From: Treponema sp.
Lineage (GTDB): Bacteria; Spirochaetota; Spirochaetia; Treponematales; Treponemataceae
NCBI GenBank assembly: GCA_017962415.1
Contig: JAGCVK010000049.1
Location: 1 to 64,000 of the forward strand
Length of the DNA: 64,000 bases
Reading direction: 5' to 3'
Shown here piece after piece: positions 36,708 to 43,919 of this stretch. Every line of letters begins with the position of its first letter. Positions within the stretch are counted from its first letter, which is position 1. The position numbers and the translations under genes were made by a program. The notes beneath the pieces were generated by a model. It worked only from the letters and a program-made list of their open reading frames with translations, searched no databases and had not been told where the DNA came from.

Positions 36708-36761
36708 GCCGCTTTTATTTTGCGGTTCTAGTAATGTATCACAAAGTTAAACAAAATGCAA
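36708..36761 (-). promoter_or_regulatory. Predicted promoter and start-site hairpin of the PUR-alpha gene
   Basis: On the minus strand TTGCAT (36756-36761), a 17-bp spacer and TACATT (36733-36738) form a moderate promoter. CCGC (36709-36712) and GCGG (36722-36725), extended by G-T and A-T pairs, form a hairpin at the predicted 5' end of the RNA. Confidence 0.45.
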
Positions 36762-36800
36762 ATAGATTACTGGAATTGCGCAAATCAAATTCTAAAAATC

Positions 36801-38300
36801 TTAAAAGATATTATCACCGGCTCCGCGCCCTGCAGTAACTTTTAATGAAGAAGGAAGCTTTAATGTTCCTTGTTTTTCATCAACTTCAAATGATTTTATA
36901 TCTTTGTCGTTTACAATAAATTCATCATTATCGATAACCTGATTTAAAGTTTGATTATCATAATCATCTAAATCTTCGCTGGCATATTCAATAGGCTCGT
37001 AATTCTTTGTTGTAATAAAGATGTTGTTTTTTATAATATTGTCAGCATCATTTGCTTTTTGAATCACAAATGCAGAACCACTTTCGCCATTTCCTTTACA
37101 GAAAACTGTGTTGTTAATGATTTTGCAGGCTGTTGCTTCGCCGTTTTCTATACCGGCTCCGCCCATACTGATTCCAGCCCAGCTGTTAGTATTAGAGTTG
37201 TAAATAATATTATTATGAACTCTTATGTCGTTTGTTGCATAACCTTCGTGTTCACTTGCAACTTCAATACCAATGTCGCAATCAATAATCAAGTTATTTT
37301 GAATTTCAACATCTGTTCCGCCGTCAACATAAATACCGCCGGCACAACAATCTTTATATGTATAATTATTCTTTGAAGAAATGTTTTTAACAATATTTCC
37401 TTTTATTAAGCCGTTTCTTGCTCTGTTTGTGCTTGAAAAATTTCCGGCTTCATAACCAATAATATCAATTCCAATATTGTCGCAATCGTGAATATAATTG
37501 TTAATAATTTGGAAGTTAGTAACATTTCCATTTAAAACAAGCGATTCACTATTTCCAATTTTCAGATTATAGATTTCGCAATTGTAAATGTATACGCCGT
37601 TAATTTCGGCTCCGCCTTTTTTTTGCGAACCAATCCAAATTCCGTGCCCGTTATAGTGTGAATCAGGATCGCTTCCTTTTGGATACGTTTTATAACCAAT
37701 ATCATGAATTTTACAATTTATGATTTTGATGTTATTTGCTCCTGCTTCTACTCGAATTCCGCAAGGATGATTTTTGTCATTATTTGATTTTTCTGTCAAA
37801 CCACAGATTTCAAGATTATCAAGCGTAACATAAGGCGCTGTAATTGTGATTATCGAACTGTCACCATTAACTTTTACCTGGCTGGCATCAATCTTTACAT
37901 TTTCTAAGCCTTTAAGTGTAATTGATTTATTGATGTTAATAGTTTCTGTTGTTCCAAGATTAATTGTTTGCGAATCAATCATAATTACATCACCATTTTT
38001 TGCGTCTTTGATTGCAGACGAAAGTGTAGTGTATTTTTGATTCTCGCCAACTGTGCGTACGATTCCTTTTTCAGGATTTTCTTGAATTACAGAAGAAGGC
38101 TGTTCGTCATTTTTGTTTTGCTGTTCTTGCTGGTCATTTTGCTGATTGTTTTGCGGATTTTCTTGTTCTTCCTGCGTTTCTTGTTGATTTGCTACAGGTT
38201 TTTCATTTTGTAAATGTGCTGAAAAAGTACAGCCGGCAAGGTTAATCAGCATAAGAGCTGCACAATTTATGTTCATAAGTGATTTTACTAGTTTCTTCAT
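36801..38300 (-). CDS. Lipoprotein with right-handed parallel beta-helix
   Basis: A predicted surface or periplasmic lipoprotein of 499 residues, with lipobox NLAGC (Cys24). A Gln/Asn/Glu-rich linker spans about residues 30-70. From about 80 to 440 are regular parallel beta-helix coils marked by Ile-x-Asn-Cys and Asn-Asn-x-Ile units (IKIINCKIHDIG, VYIYNCEIYNL, FQIINNYIHDC, VEIQNNLIIDC, IRVHNNIIYNS). Such folds occur in pectate lyases (PL9 group), other polysaccharide lyases and epimerases. Pectin use is known in gut treponemes, so a lyase role is possible, but I cannot identify catalytic residues. AGGA precedes the ATG. Confidence 0.75.
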   Translation of the reverse strand: MKKLVKSLMNINCAALMLINLAGCTFSAHLQNEKPVANQQETQEEQENPQNNQQNDQQEQQNKNDEQPSSVIQENPEKGIVRTVGENQKYTTLSSAIKDAKNGDVIMIDSQTINLGTTETININKSITLKGLENVKIDASQVKVNGDSSIITITAPYVTLDNLEICGLTEKSNNDKNHPCGIRVEAGANNIKIINCKIHDIGYKTYPKGSDPDSHYNGHGIWIGSQKKGGAEINGVYIYNCEIYNLKIGNSESLVLNGNVTNFQIINNYIHDCDNIGIDIIGYEAGNFSSTNRARNGLIKGNIVKNISSKNNYTYKDCCAGGIYVDGGTDVEIQNNLIIDCDIGIEVASEHEGYATNDIRVHNNIIYNSNTNSWAGISMGGAGIENGEATACKIINNTVFCKGNGESGSAFVIQKANDADNIIKNNIFITTKNYEPIEYASEDLDDYDNQTLNQVIDNDEFIVNDKDIKSFEVDEKQGTLKLPSSLKVTAGRGAGDNIF

Positions 38301-38473
38301 TAAAATATCCTATTGTTTTATAAAAACAGTTTAATGGTTGTAAAATATTAAAACAGTAATTTTTTTGATTGGTTACATTAATTTTTTAAAAGTCATTAAT
38401 AATTCTAAGTCTAAAAAAGCAGTTTTTTTATAAATCATTTTCGAAATCAAAATTGGAATACTTTTTAAATGAC

Positions 38474-38502
38474 TTGTACAAATGCTTTTAATCAGATATA
38501 TT
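38474..38502 (+). promoter_or_regulatory. Predicted promoter of the VUT-family transporter gene
   Basis: TTGTAC (38474-38479), exactly 17 bp, then TATATT (38497-38502). The start would fall near 38509, giving a leader of about 78 nt with a palindromic hairpin. Confidence 0.55.
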
Positions 38503-38515
38503 CATTTTTGGCAAT

Positions 38516-38558
38516 TTGTCCGTGCAGTTTATGATTCCTCATAACACTCCTGCGCGAA
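38516..38558 (+). promoter_or_regulatory. Structured leader of the queuosine-precursor-type transporter
   Basis: TTATGA (38529-38534) pairs with TCATAA (38539-38544) around TTCC. GTGCAG (38522-38527) can pair with CTGCGC (38550-38555), closing the hairpin in a longer stem. No match to the preQ1-I consensus is visible, so any riboswitch would be of another type. Confidence 0.35.
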
Positions 38559-38586
38559 ATAAATTAAAATTCTTATCGAGGTTGAC

Positions 38587-39336
38587 ATGAAAAATATTTC
38601 TTCCTGGCTCAAGGCTGAACTTGACGACACTAAAGTTCTGCTTAGAAGCATTCCTTCCCTTACAGTTTGTTTTTTTGTACTTTCTGTTGTTTGCGCAAAT
38701 CTTATGGCAAACAAAGAACTTATTGCTCTTAAATACATAACTTTAGACTGCGGTTTTGTATTCAGCTGGATTATGTTTCTTTGTATGGACGTAATTTGCA
38801 AGCGTTGGGGCGCAAAGGCTTCTATTAAAGTTTCTTTGATTGCACTTTTTGTAAATCTTGCTGTTTGCGGTTGTTTTGCTCTTTTGTCTTTTGCTCCTGG
38901 AAAGTGGGGCGAATTTTATTCAAACGAAAATGCTGTAATTGGCGACGCTGTAAATACTGCGCTCAATAATACTTTTGGCGGCGCGTGGTATGTTGTGCTT
39001 GGTTCTGCTCTTGCGTTTATAGTTTCTTCTATTGTAAATGCGCTTTTGAATGTTCGGGTTGCAAAACATACTTCAAAAGAAGGTTTTAAGGCTTTTGCTT
39101 TGCGTTCTTATATTTCAACTGCAATTGCCCAGTTTGTTGATAATATGATTTTTGCAACTGTAGTTTCAAAAGTCTTTTTTGGCTGGACTTGGACGCAGGT
39201 TGTAATTTGTTCTTTGATTGGCGCTGTATGCGAACTTTTGTGCGAAGTTTTCTTTTCGGGAATCGGTTACCGGGTTGTTTGCCGCTGGGAAAAAGAAAAT
39301 GTTGGCTCCGCCTATTTTGAACAAAAAAGAGCCTGA
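38587..39336 (+). CDS. VUT (YhhQ/DUF165) family transporter, probably for queuosine precursor
   Basis: An inner-membrane protein of 249 residues with about six helices. The family pattern is present: VVCANLMANKELIALKYI, then FSWIMFLCMDVICKRWGAK (compare the FPxxFLxxDxxxxxxG segment of YhhQ), and YISTAIAQFVDNMIFATVV near the end. Members of this family import preQ0 or preQ1 for tRNA queuosine synthesis; that substrate is inferred from family. GAGG lies 7 bases before the ATG. It is followed after 17 bases by an SDR gene, so the two may be cotranscribed. Confidence 0.82.
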   Translation: MKNISSWLKAELDDTKVLLRSIPSLTVCFFVLSVVCANLMANKELIALKYITLDCGFVFSWIMFLCMDVICKRWGAKASIKVSLIALFVNLAVCGCFALLSFAPGKWGEFYSNENAVIGDAVNTALNNTFGGAWYVVLGSALAFIVSSIVNALLNVRVAKHTSKEGFKAFALRSYISTAIAQFVDNMIFATVVSKVFFGWTWTQVVICSLIGAVCELLCEVFFSGIGYRVVCRWEKENVGSAYFEQKRA

Positions 39337-39353
39337 AAAGGAGAACTGCAAAA

Positions 39354-40067
39354 ATGAAAGTTGTAATTACCGGTGCAAGCAGGGGAATGGGAAAAGCCGC
39401 TGTAATTTTGTTTCTTAAAAACGGCCATAATGTTTTTGGCATTGATGTAAATGAATCTCCTTTTAAGGATAATTCTGAACTGGAATTAGAATGTGGCGAA
39501 AATCACGGAAAATACACTCATTTTATAGCAGATATTTCTAAAAAAGAAACTTTGCCGCAAATAGAAGAGGTTGAAATTTTGATTAACAATGCAGGCGTTC
39601 AAACCCCGATTGTTAATGCGGAAGATTCATTGCGCGATATAAATACAAATCTTGTTGGAACAATTTACGTTACGCAAAAATATGCTTTTCAGCCAAAAAT
39701 CAAATCTGTACTATTTAATGCTTCTGTTTCAGGAATTACAGGTAACGAATTTCCGGTTTATGCAGCTTCAAAAGCGGGCGTTATCGGCTATATGAAAAAT
39801 ACCGCAATTCGCCTTGCAAATGATTTTAAGGCAACTTGCAACGCTTTGTGTTTTGGCGGAGTAGAAACAGAGCTTAATAAATCAGTTATGGAAGATAAAG
39901 CGCTCTGGCAAAAAATTATGGACGTAACTCCGCTAAAAAAATGGCTAAAACCTCAGGAAGCTGCTCAATGGATATATTTTTTAACCGTAACAAACACATT
40001 TTGCACAGGTCAGGCAATTGATGTTTCGGGCGGTGAGCGAAATTGCGCGGATTTGTTTGTGTGGTAA
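39354..40067 (+). CDS. Short-chain dehydrogenase/reductase
   Basis: A cytosolic NAD(P)-dependent oxidoreductase of 237 residues. It has the Rossmann motif TGASRGMG (residues 6-13), NNAG, the catalytic serine in NASVSG and the YAASK active-site pair, plus the C-terminal IDVSGGE typical of FabG-like SDRs. The substrate is not evident. AAGGAG lies 9 bases upstream. Its stop ends one base before the end of the convergent cysteine desulfurase gene. Confidence 0.9.
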   Translation: MKVVITGASRGMGKAAVILFLKNGHNVFGIDVNESPFKDNSELELECGENHGKYTHFIADISKKETLPQIEEVEILINNAGVQTPIVNAEDSLRDINTNLVGTIYVTQKYAFQPKIKSVLFNASVSGITGNEFPVYAASKAGVIGYMKNTAIRLANDFKATCNALCFGGVETELNKSVMEDKALWQKIMDVTPLKKWLKPQEAAQWIYFLTVTNTFCTGQAIDVSGGERNCADLFVW

Positions 40068-40068
40068 G

Positions 40069-41217
40069 TTATTTATTGAATTGCGCGTTGATTTCGGCGA
40101 CGGCGGTAAACAATTCGGTTACGGCGTTTTGAGTTGTGTGCGGGCCAAAGCTAAAGCGAACGGCGTTTTCGCGGAGTTTTGGATCTACATGCATTGCTTC
40201 GAGAACGGGGCGCTTATTTTTTTTTGCAGAGCAGGCGCTTCCGGTTGAAATGAAAAAGCCTTTTGAATCTAGCGCGCGAAGCATTACATTGCCCGGAATA
40301 TTTTTAAAGGCTGCCTGAACAACGTACGGAGAAAATAAATCTGGTTTTTCGATTCGGCTTGGCGGAACTATTGTGCAGCCGGCTAGGGCAGAAAGTTTTT
40401 CCACAAAATTATTTGTGCGCTCTGTATCCTGAGGATTTTGTTTGTTGTAATAGCGCTCAAGGCATTTTGAAAAAGCAACGGCACCAAATACATTTTCGGT
40501 TCCGCTTCTGATTCCTCTTTCCTGGCCACCGCCGCGCAAAAATGGTTCGATTGTGTCTTTTGAGTACAAAATGCCGATTCCGCGCGGGCCGCAGATTTTG
40601 TGAGAACTCAAAGCGGCGCTGTCGATTCCTTTGTATGAAAGGTTTAAGCTGATTTTTCCGGCAGCCTGAACGCAATCAACGTGGAACTTTGGGCGGCGCT
40701 TTCCTTCGCATACTTTTGTAATTGTATCTGCTATTTCGTAAATCGGCTGAATTACGCCGGTTTCGTTGTTTACTGCCATTATGCAAATTAAAACTGTGTC
40801 GTTTGTTATGAGCTTTGCAACGGTTTGCGGCTGAATAATTCCGTCTGAATCTGAAGGAATCTGAATTACATTCCAGCCGCAGTTTTTGAGTGCTTCGGCC
40901 TGTTCTCGAATTGCAGGGTGTTCAATTGAACTTACAAGAACTGTGCCTTTCATTGGCTTTGCAAGAACTGACAAAAGCGGAATCTGATCGCTTTCTGTTC
41001 CGCCGCTTGTAAAATAAATTGTTTCTGGTTTTACGCCAAGTGCTTTTGCAGCGCGAATTCTTGCACTTTCTAAAAGTTCACGCGCTTTTTTTCCAACGGT
41101 GTGTGTGCTCGAAGGATTTCCCCAGCATTCAAGAGTTTGTTCAAGTGAATCTTTTAGAATATCTTCATCTGCCGGGCTTGTTGCAGCCCAGTCAAAATAG
41201 TGCTCTTTATCGTTCAT
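40069..41217 (-). CDS. Cysteine desulfurase (NifS/IscS family)
   Basis: A PLP enzyme of 382 residues that removes sulfur from cysteine for Fe-S clusters or tRNA thiolation. The N-terminal YFDWAATSP, the TSGGTESDQ cofactor loop, the PLP lysine in SSHKICGPRGIGILY, and the catalytic-loop cysteine in STGSACSAKK are all visible. SACS followed directly by AKKNKRPV suggests the shorter, group II-like loop. No scaffold (IscU or SufU) gene is adjacent. It follows aroB by 9 bases on the same strand, so the two are probably cotranscribed although unrelated in pathway. Confidence 0.93.
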   Translation of the reverse strand: MNDKEHYFDWAATSPADEDILKDSLEQTLECWGNPSSTHTVGKKARELLESARIRAAKALGVKPETIYFTSGGTESDQIPLLSVLAKPMKGTVLVSSIEHPAIREQAEALKNCGWNVIQIPSDSDGIIQPQTVAKLITNDTVLICIMAVNNETGVIQPIYEIADTITKVCEGKRRPKFHVDCVQAAGKISLNLSYKGIDSAALSSHKICGPRGIGILYSKDTIEPFLRGGGQERGIRSGTENVFGAVAFSKCLERYYNKQNPQDTERTNNFVEKLSALAGCTIVPPSRIEKPDLFSPYVVQAAFKNIPGNVMLRALDSKGFFISTGSACSAKKNKRPVLEAMHVDPKLRENAVRFSFGPHTTQNAVTELFTAVAEINAQFNK

Positions 41218-41226
41218 TTTTTGCCT

Positions 41227-42351
41227 TTATTTTGTAAGAACGCCTAAAATCTCTTTATCTTCAAATTCTCTGATAAAGGTTTCGCAAATACCTTTTTGCA
41301 AAATGATTCTGATTTTTTCATTTTCGTTCTTTTTATCTTTATGCATTACAGAAACAATTCGCTCTCCAATTGCGCCGCCTTTTATGCAAGACGGAACTGG
41401 TTTGTTGTCCCAGCCGTAAAAATCAAGAACGTCAAGAATATCATTTTTATAGCTGCTTGAACATAAATCAAGTTTGTAAGCAAGTTCTGCTGCGCGGCCA
41501 ATTCCCCATGCAACAGCGGCTCCGTGAGTTACTGTTCCAAAGCCTGCAACTGCTTCTAATGCATGGCCAAAGGTGTGACCAAGATTCAAATATGCGCGAA
41601 CGCCCTGTTCTGTAAAATCTTCTTCTACAATTTTTGCCTTTGCTGTTGCGCAACGTTTGATTATTTCAACAAGAAGTTCTGTGTCGCGTTTATTGATTTT
41701 TCCTGCCTGAGTTTTAAACATTCCGTAAAGTTCTTTGTCAAAAAGAAGGGCAGTTTTAAATGCTTCTGCAAGTCCTGAATTATACTGATTTGCAGGAAGT
41801 GTTTTTACAAATTCCGGGAAAACAAAAAGTTTTTCGGCCGGGTAAAATGAACCGATTATATTTTTTACGTTATCAAAATCGCAGCCTGTTTTTCCACCAA
41901 TTGAAGCGTCTACCATAGAAAGCAGAGTTGTTGGAACAAACTGAACTTTTGCACCGCGTTTAAAAATTGAAGCTGCAAATGCTGTGATGTCGGAAATTAC
42001 GCCGCCACCAATGCCTACAAATAAATCTTTGCGGGTAAAGCCGGCTTCAACTGCTTCTGAAACAATGCGGAGTACGCTTTCGATTGTTTTGTATTTTTCG
42101 CCAGAGCCAAGTACGCAAAGTATGTCTTTTCCGTGAATCTCGTCATTAAATGATTCAAGAAAACTCTTCATACAGTCGAGGCTTGCGACAGAAGAATCTG
42201 TTACAAAAAATCTTCTGCGGCCATCGTTTGCTTCGTTTGGTTCGCTAAAGAAAAGTTTTGCTAAATCTGGAACACCTTCAATAAAAAATACTTCAGTTTT
42301 TTCTGTTCCGCTGTGAATTGCTGGGTAAGATATGTTCAGTTCATTTTTCAT
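41227..42351 (-). CDS. aroB: 3-dehydroquinate synthase
   Basis: The second step of the shikimate pathway, converting DAHP to 3-dehydroquinate with NAD+ and a metal. At 374 residues it has normal length. Motifs include the NAD-binding GIGGGVISDITAFAASIFKRG, VPTTLLSMVDASIGGKTG, the metal ligands in GLAEAFKTALL, then NLGHTFGHALE and THGAAVAWG. An intact gene suggests the cell makes chorismate, unlike T. pallidum. It lies between a treponemal secreted-protein gene upstream (9 bases away) and a cysteine desulfurase gene downstream. No Shine-Dalgarno sequence precedes its ATG, so coupling to the upstream gene is likely. Confidence 0.95.
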   Translation of the reverse strand: MKNELNISYPAIHSGTEKTEVFFIEGVPDLAKLFFSEPNEANDGRRRFFVTDSSVASLDCMKSFLESFNDEIHGKDILCVLGSGEKYKTIESVLRIVSEAVEAGFTRKDLFVGIGGGVISDITAFAASIFKRGAKVQFVPTTLLSMVDASIGGKTGCDFDNVKNIIGSFYPAEKLFVFPEFVKTLPANQYNSGLAEAFKTALLFDKELYGMFKTQAGKINKRDTELLVEIIKRCATAKAKIVEEDFTEQGVRAYLNLGHTFGHALEAVAGFGTVTHGAAVAWGIGRAAELAYKLDLCSSSYKNDILDVLDFYGWDNKPVPSCIKGGAIGERIVSVMHKDKKNENEKIRIILQKGICETFIREFEDKEILGVLTK

Positions 42352-42360
42352 AAGAACATT

Positions 42361-42975
42361 TTAGTATTTTTTGTCCATTGTGTTAAGTTCTTTTATGTTT
42401 TTTTCGAGACGTTCTATCTCGCGATTAAGCATTTTTTCATAATCAAGTTTTCCGCTGGCAATGCGTTCGCGTTCGTCTTCCCAGTTTTGCTTTGCGGTTA
42501 TGTACAAAAAGTTGAATGAAGCGGCATTTGATTTTTCGCACCACACTTTTGCTTCCTGCCAGTAATATAAGCCGGCCTTGTAGCAGGTGAGTGCTTTTTC
42601 CATATTGCGAAGATATTCGTCTTTCCAGGGTGCGTCAAAAAAATAAATACATTTTTTGTCGTAAGTGCGGCCAAGTCTAAGATGTTGTTCAATTAATTTT
42701 AGATTTATATGCATTTGAAAAAGATAGCGGTATTTTTCCCATTCTTTTTCGGTTGTGATTTTTGCGTCTGTAAACTGGGGATTGCAGAAATCTGCTTGGG
42801 CGGCTTTTTCAAGCCAGTAAATATTTTCGATGCAATCATCTGGATATTGCTGGTAATGAACATGATATAGTTTGTACCAATCTTCCTTGTACTTTACCAT
42901 ATAGGCATAAATTGGCGAGGTGTTTATGAAAATAATTAATGCTGTAAGAATTAAAGAAAAAACGCGCTTTTTCAC
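42361..42975 (-). CDS. Secreted protein of unknown function (treponemal family)
   Basis: A protein of 204 residues with signal peptide MKKRVFSLILTALIIFINTSPIYA. The mature part is helical and rich in Trp, Tyr and Lys: WYKLYHVHYQQYPDDCIENI, YWLEKAAQADFCNPQ, NMEKALTCYKAGLYYWQEAK, ending in a charged helix. It resembles a TPR-like helical repeat without matching the consensus. A similar gene lies beside tmk in T. pallidum (from memory), and tmk is also its neighbour here, so it is probably a conserved treponemal envelope protein. Confidence 0.65.
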   Translation of the reverse strand: MKKRVFSLILTALIIFINTSPIYAYMVKYKEDWYKLYHVHYQQYPDDCIENIYWLEKAAQADFCNPQFTDAKITTEKEWEKYRYLFQMHINLKLIEQHLRLGRTYDKKCIYFFDAPWKDEYLRNMEKALTCYKAGLYYWQEAKVWCEKSNAASFNFLYITAKQNWEDERERIASGKLDYEKMLNREIERLEKNIKELNTMDKKY

Positions 42976-43059
42976 AAATAAATTATCGGTCGAATTGGAA
43001 AAATGTTGATATTATAAATTCGTATAAGTTTTTCAAAAAAAATACTTTTCGAGATTTCC

Positions 43060-43223
43060 AAAAAAAATGAGCTCCCGTGTAAAAATACCTTTTGCTGCGG
43101 GCGAGCTAGTTTTTGTGTAAAAATCCTGCGGTTTTCTTCGAAAAATCCTCGGATTTTTTTTATGGCAAATGCCAAAACTCCTCGATGCAGCAAAAGGTAT
43201 TTTTTCACTCCGCTCATTTTTTT
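43060..43223. mobile_element. MITE-like long palindromic repeat
   Basis: A 164-bp imperfect palindrome has outer arms of 12 bp (43061-43072, AAAAAAATGAGC; 43212-43223, its exact complement) and inner arms of 18 bp (43081-43098, AAAAATACCTTTTGCTGC; 43187-43204, exact complement). The centre has further hairpins at 43141-43158 and 43163-43174. The right end overlaps the tmk stop codon. It has no coding capacity of its own that I trust. It fits a non-autonomous element or dispersed palindromic repeat. It could alternatively act as terminator or processing site of the tmk message. Confidence 0.5.
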
Positions 43224-43845
43224 AGCAACAAGAAATATGTTTCCAAATATTTTTAGCAATATTTTCAATTGTATCAGCGGCATTTATTCTGATTATTTTC
43301 ATTCCGGTTTGGCTGGAAGTTTTTTCGTATTCGGAAATTATTTTTTCATAGCGCGCTGCAATTGCCTTTTGTTTTTCGAGTGTTTCGTAGATTTCTTTGT
43401 GTTCGCCACGCGCATTTACGCGGCCAAGAGAAATTTCTGGATTAATTTCAAAATAAAACAGAATTTCTGGCAGCGGAAACGGTGAATTTAAAAGGGCAGG
43501 TAACTCATCACCACAAGAAACCGACTGATAGGCCATGCTCGAAAAAAAATATCTGTCGCTTACAACAATTTTGCCGCTTTCGCAAAGTTCTTTTACGCCG
43601 CCTTTTCCAAAAATGTGCTCGCAGCGGTCTGCGGCAAAAAGATAAGCATTTGTGCGCTCATCAACAGAAAACTCGCCGCCAAGCATTTTGCGCAAAAACT
43701 TTCCAGTTTCTTTTGTTGTTGGTTCTGCGGTTGCAACAAATCGGCCAGCAGCACAATTATTTCCGCGTTCAACAAGTTTTTTTATTTGAGTCGAAGTTCC
43801 GGCTCCGTCAATTCCTTCAAATACAATAAAATTTTTTAAAATCAT
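43222..43845 (-). CDS. tmk: Thymidylate kinase
   Basis: Phosphorylates dTMP to dTDP. At 207 residues it has family length. FIVFEGIDGAG starts the P-loop and SDRYFFSSMAYQS carries the DRY motif; the lid region reads GEHKEIYETLEKQ. The P-loop ends in G16-T17-S18, so threonine replaces the usual lysine, a variant I also recall in other treponemal Tmk proteins. The stop lies inside a long palindrome. A TATAAT box sits 6 bases before the ATG with no ribosome site, which suggests a leaderless message. It diverges from tamB. Confidence 0.9.
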   Translation of the reverse strand: MILKNFIVFEGIDGAGTSTQIKKLVERGNNCAAGRFVATAEPTTKETGKFLRKMLGGEFSVDERTNAYLFAADRCEHIFGKGGVKELCESGKIVVSDRYFFSSMAYQSVSCGDELPALLNSPFPLPEILFYFEINPEISLGRVNARGEHKEIYETLEKQKAIAARYEKIISEYEKTSSQTGMKIIRINAADTIENIAKNIWKHISCC

Positions 43846-43851
43846 AAGATG

Positions 43852-43857
43852 ATTATA
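43852..43857 (-). promoter_or_regulatory. -10 box of tmk, apparently leaderless
   Basis: On the minus strand TATAAT (43852-43857) ends 6 bases before the ATG at 43845, which puts the expected start on or next to the A of ATG. There is no clear -35 and no Shine-Dalgarno sequence. Confidence 0.5.
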
Positions 43858-43898
43858 AACGCTTGCTTAAATTTGTACTATAAGAATCTTTGGAAATT

Positions 43899-43907
43899 TG
43901 GTATAAT
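43899..43907 (+). promoter_or_regulatory. Extended -10 box of tamB
   Basis: TGGTATAAT (43899-43907) is a perfect extended -10. The expected start near 43914 leaves about 6 bases before the ATG at 43920, too short for a ribosome site, and none is seen. Confidence 0.55.
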
Positions 43908-43919
43908 ATTTTGGCTAAA

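Noticed and set aside
38509-38586. preQ1-I riboswitch
   Set aside because: The leader folds, but the conserved preQ1-I loop and A-rich tail pattern are not present.
42972-43283. Open frame of 103 codons on the minus strand across the palindrome
   Set aside because: It is made almost entirely of the inverted-repeat arms and overlaps the tmk end in another frame. It has no ribosome site.
43890-43919. Upstream TTG start for tamB
   Set aside because: It lies before and within the predicted -10 box and would put coding sequence upstream of the transcription start.
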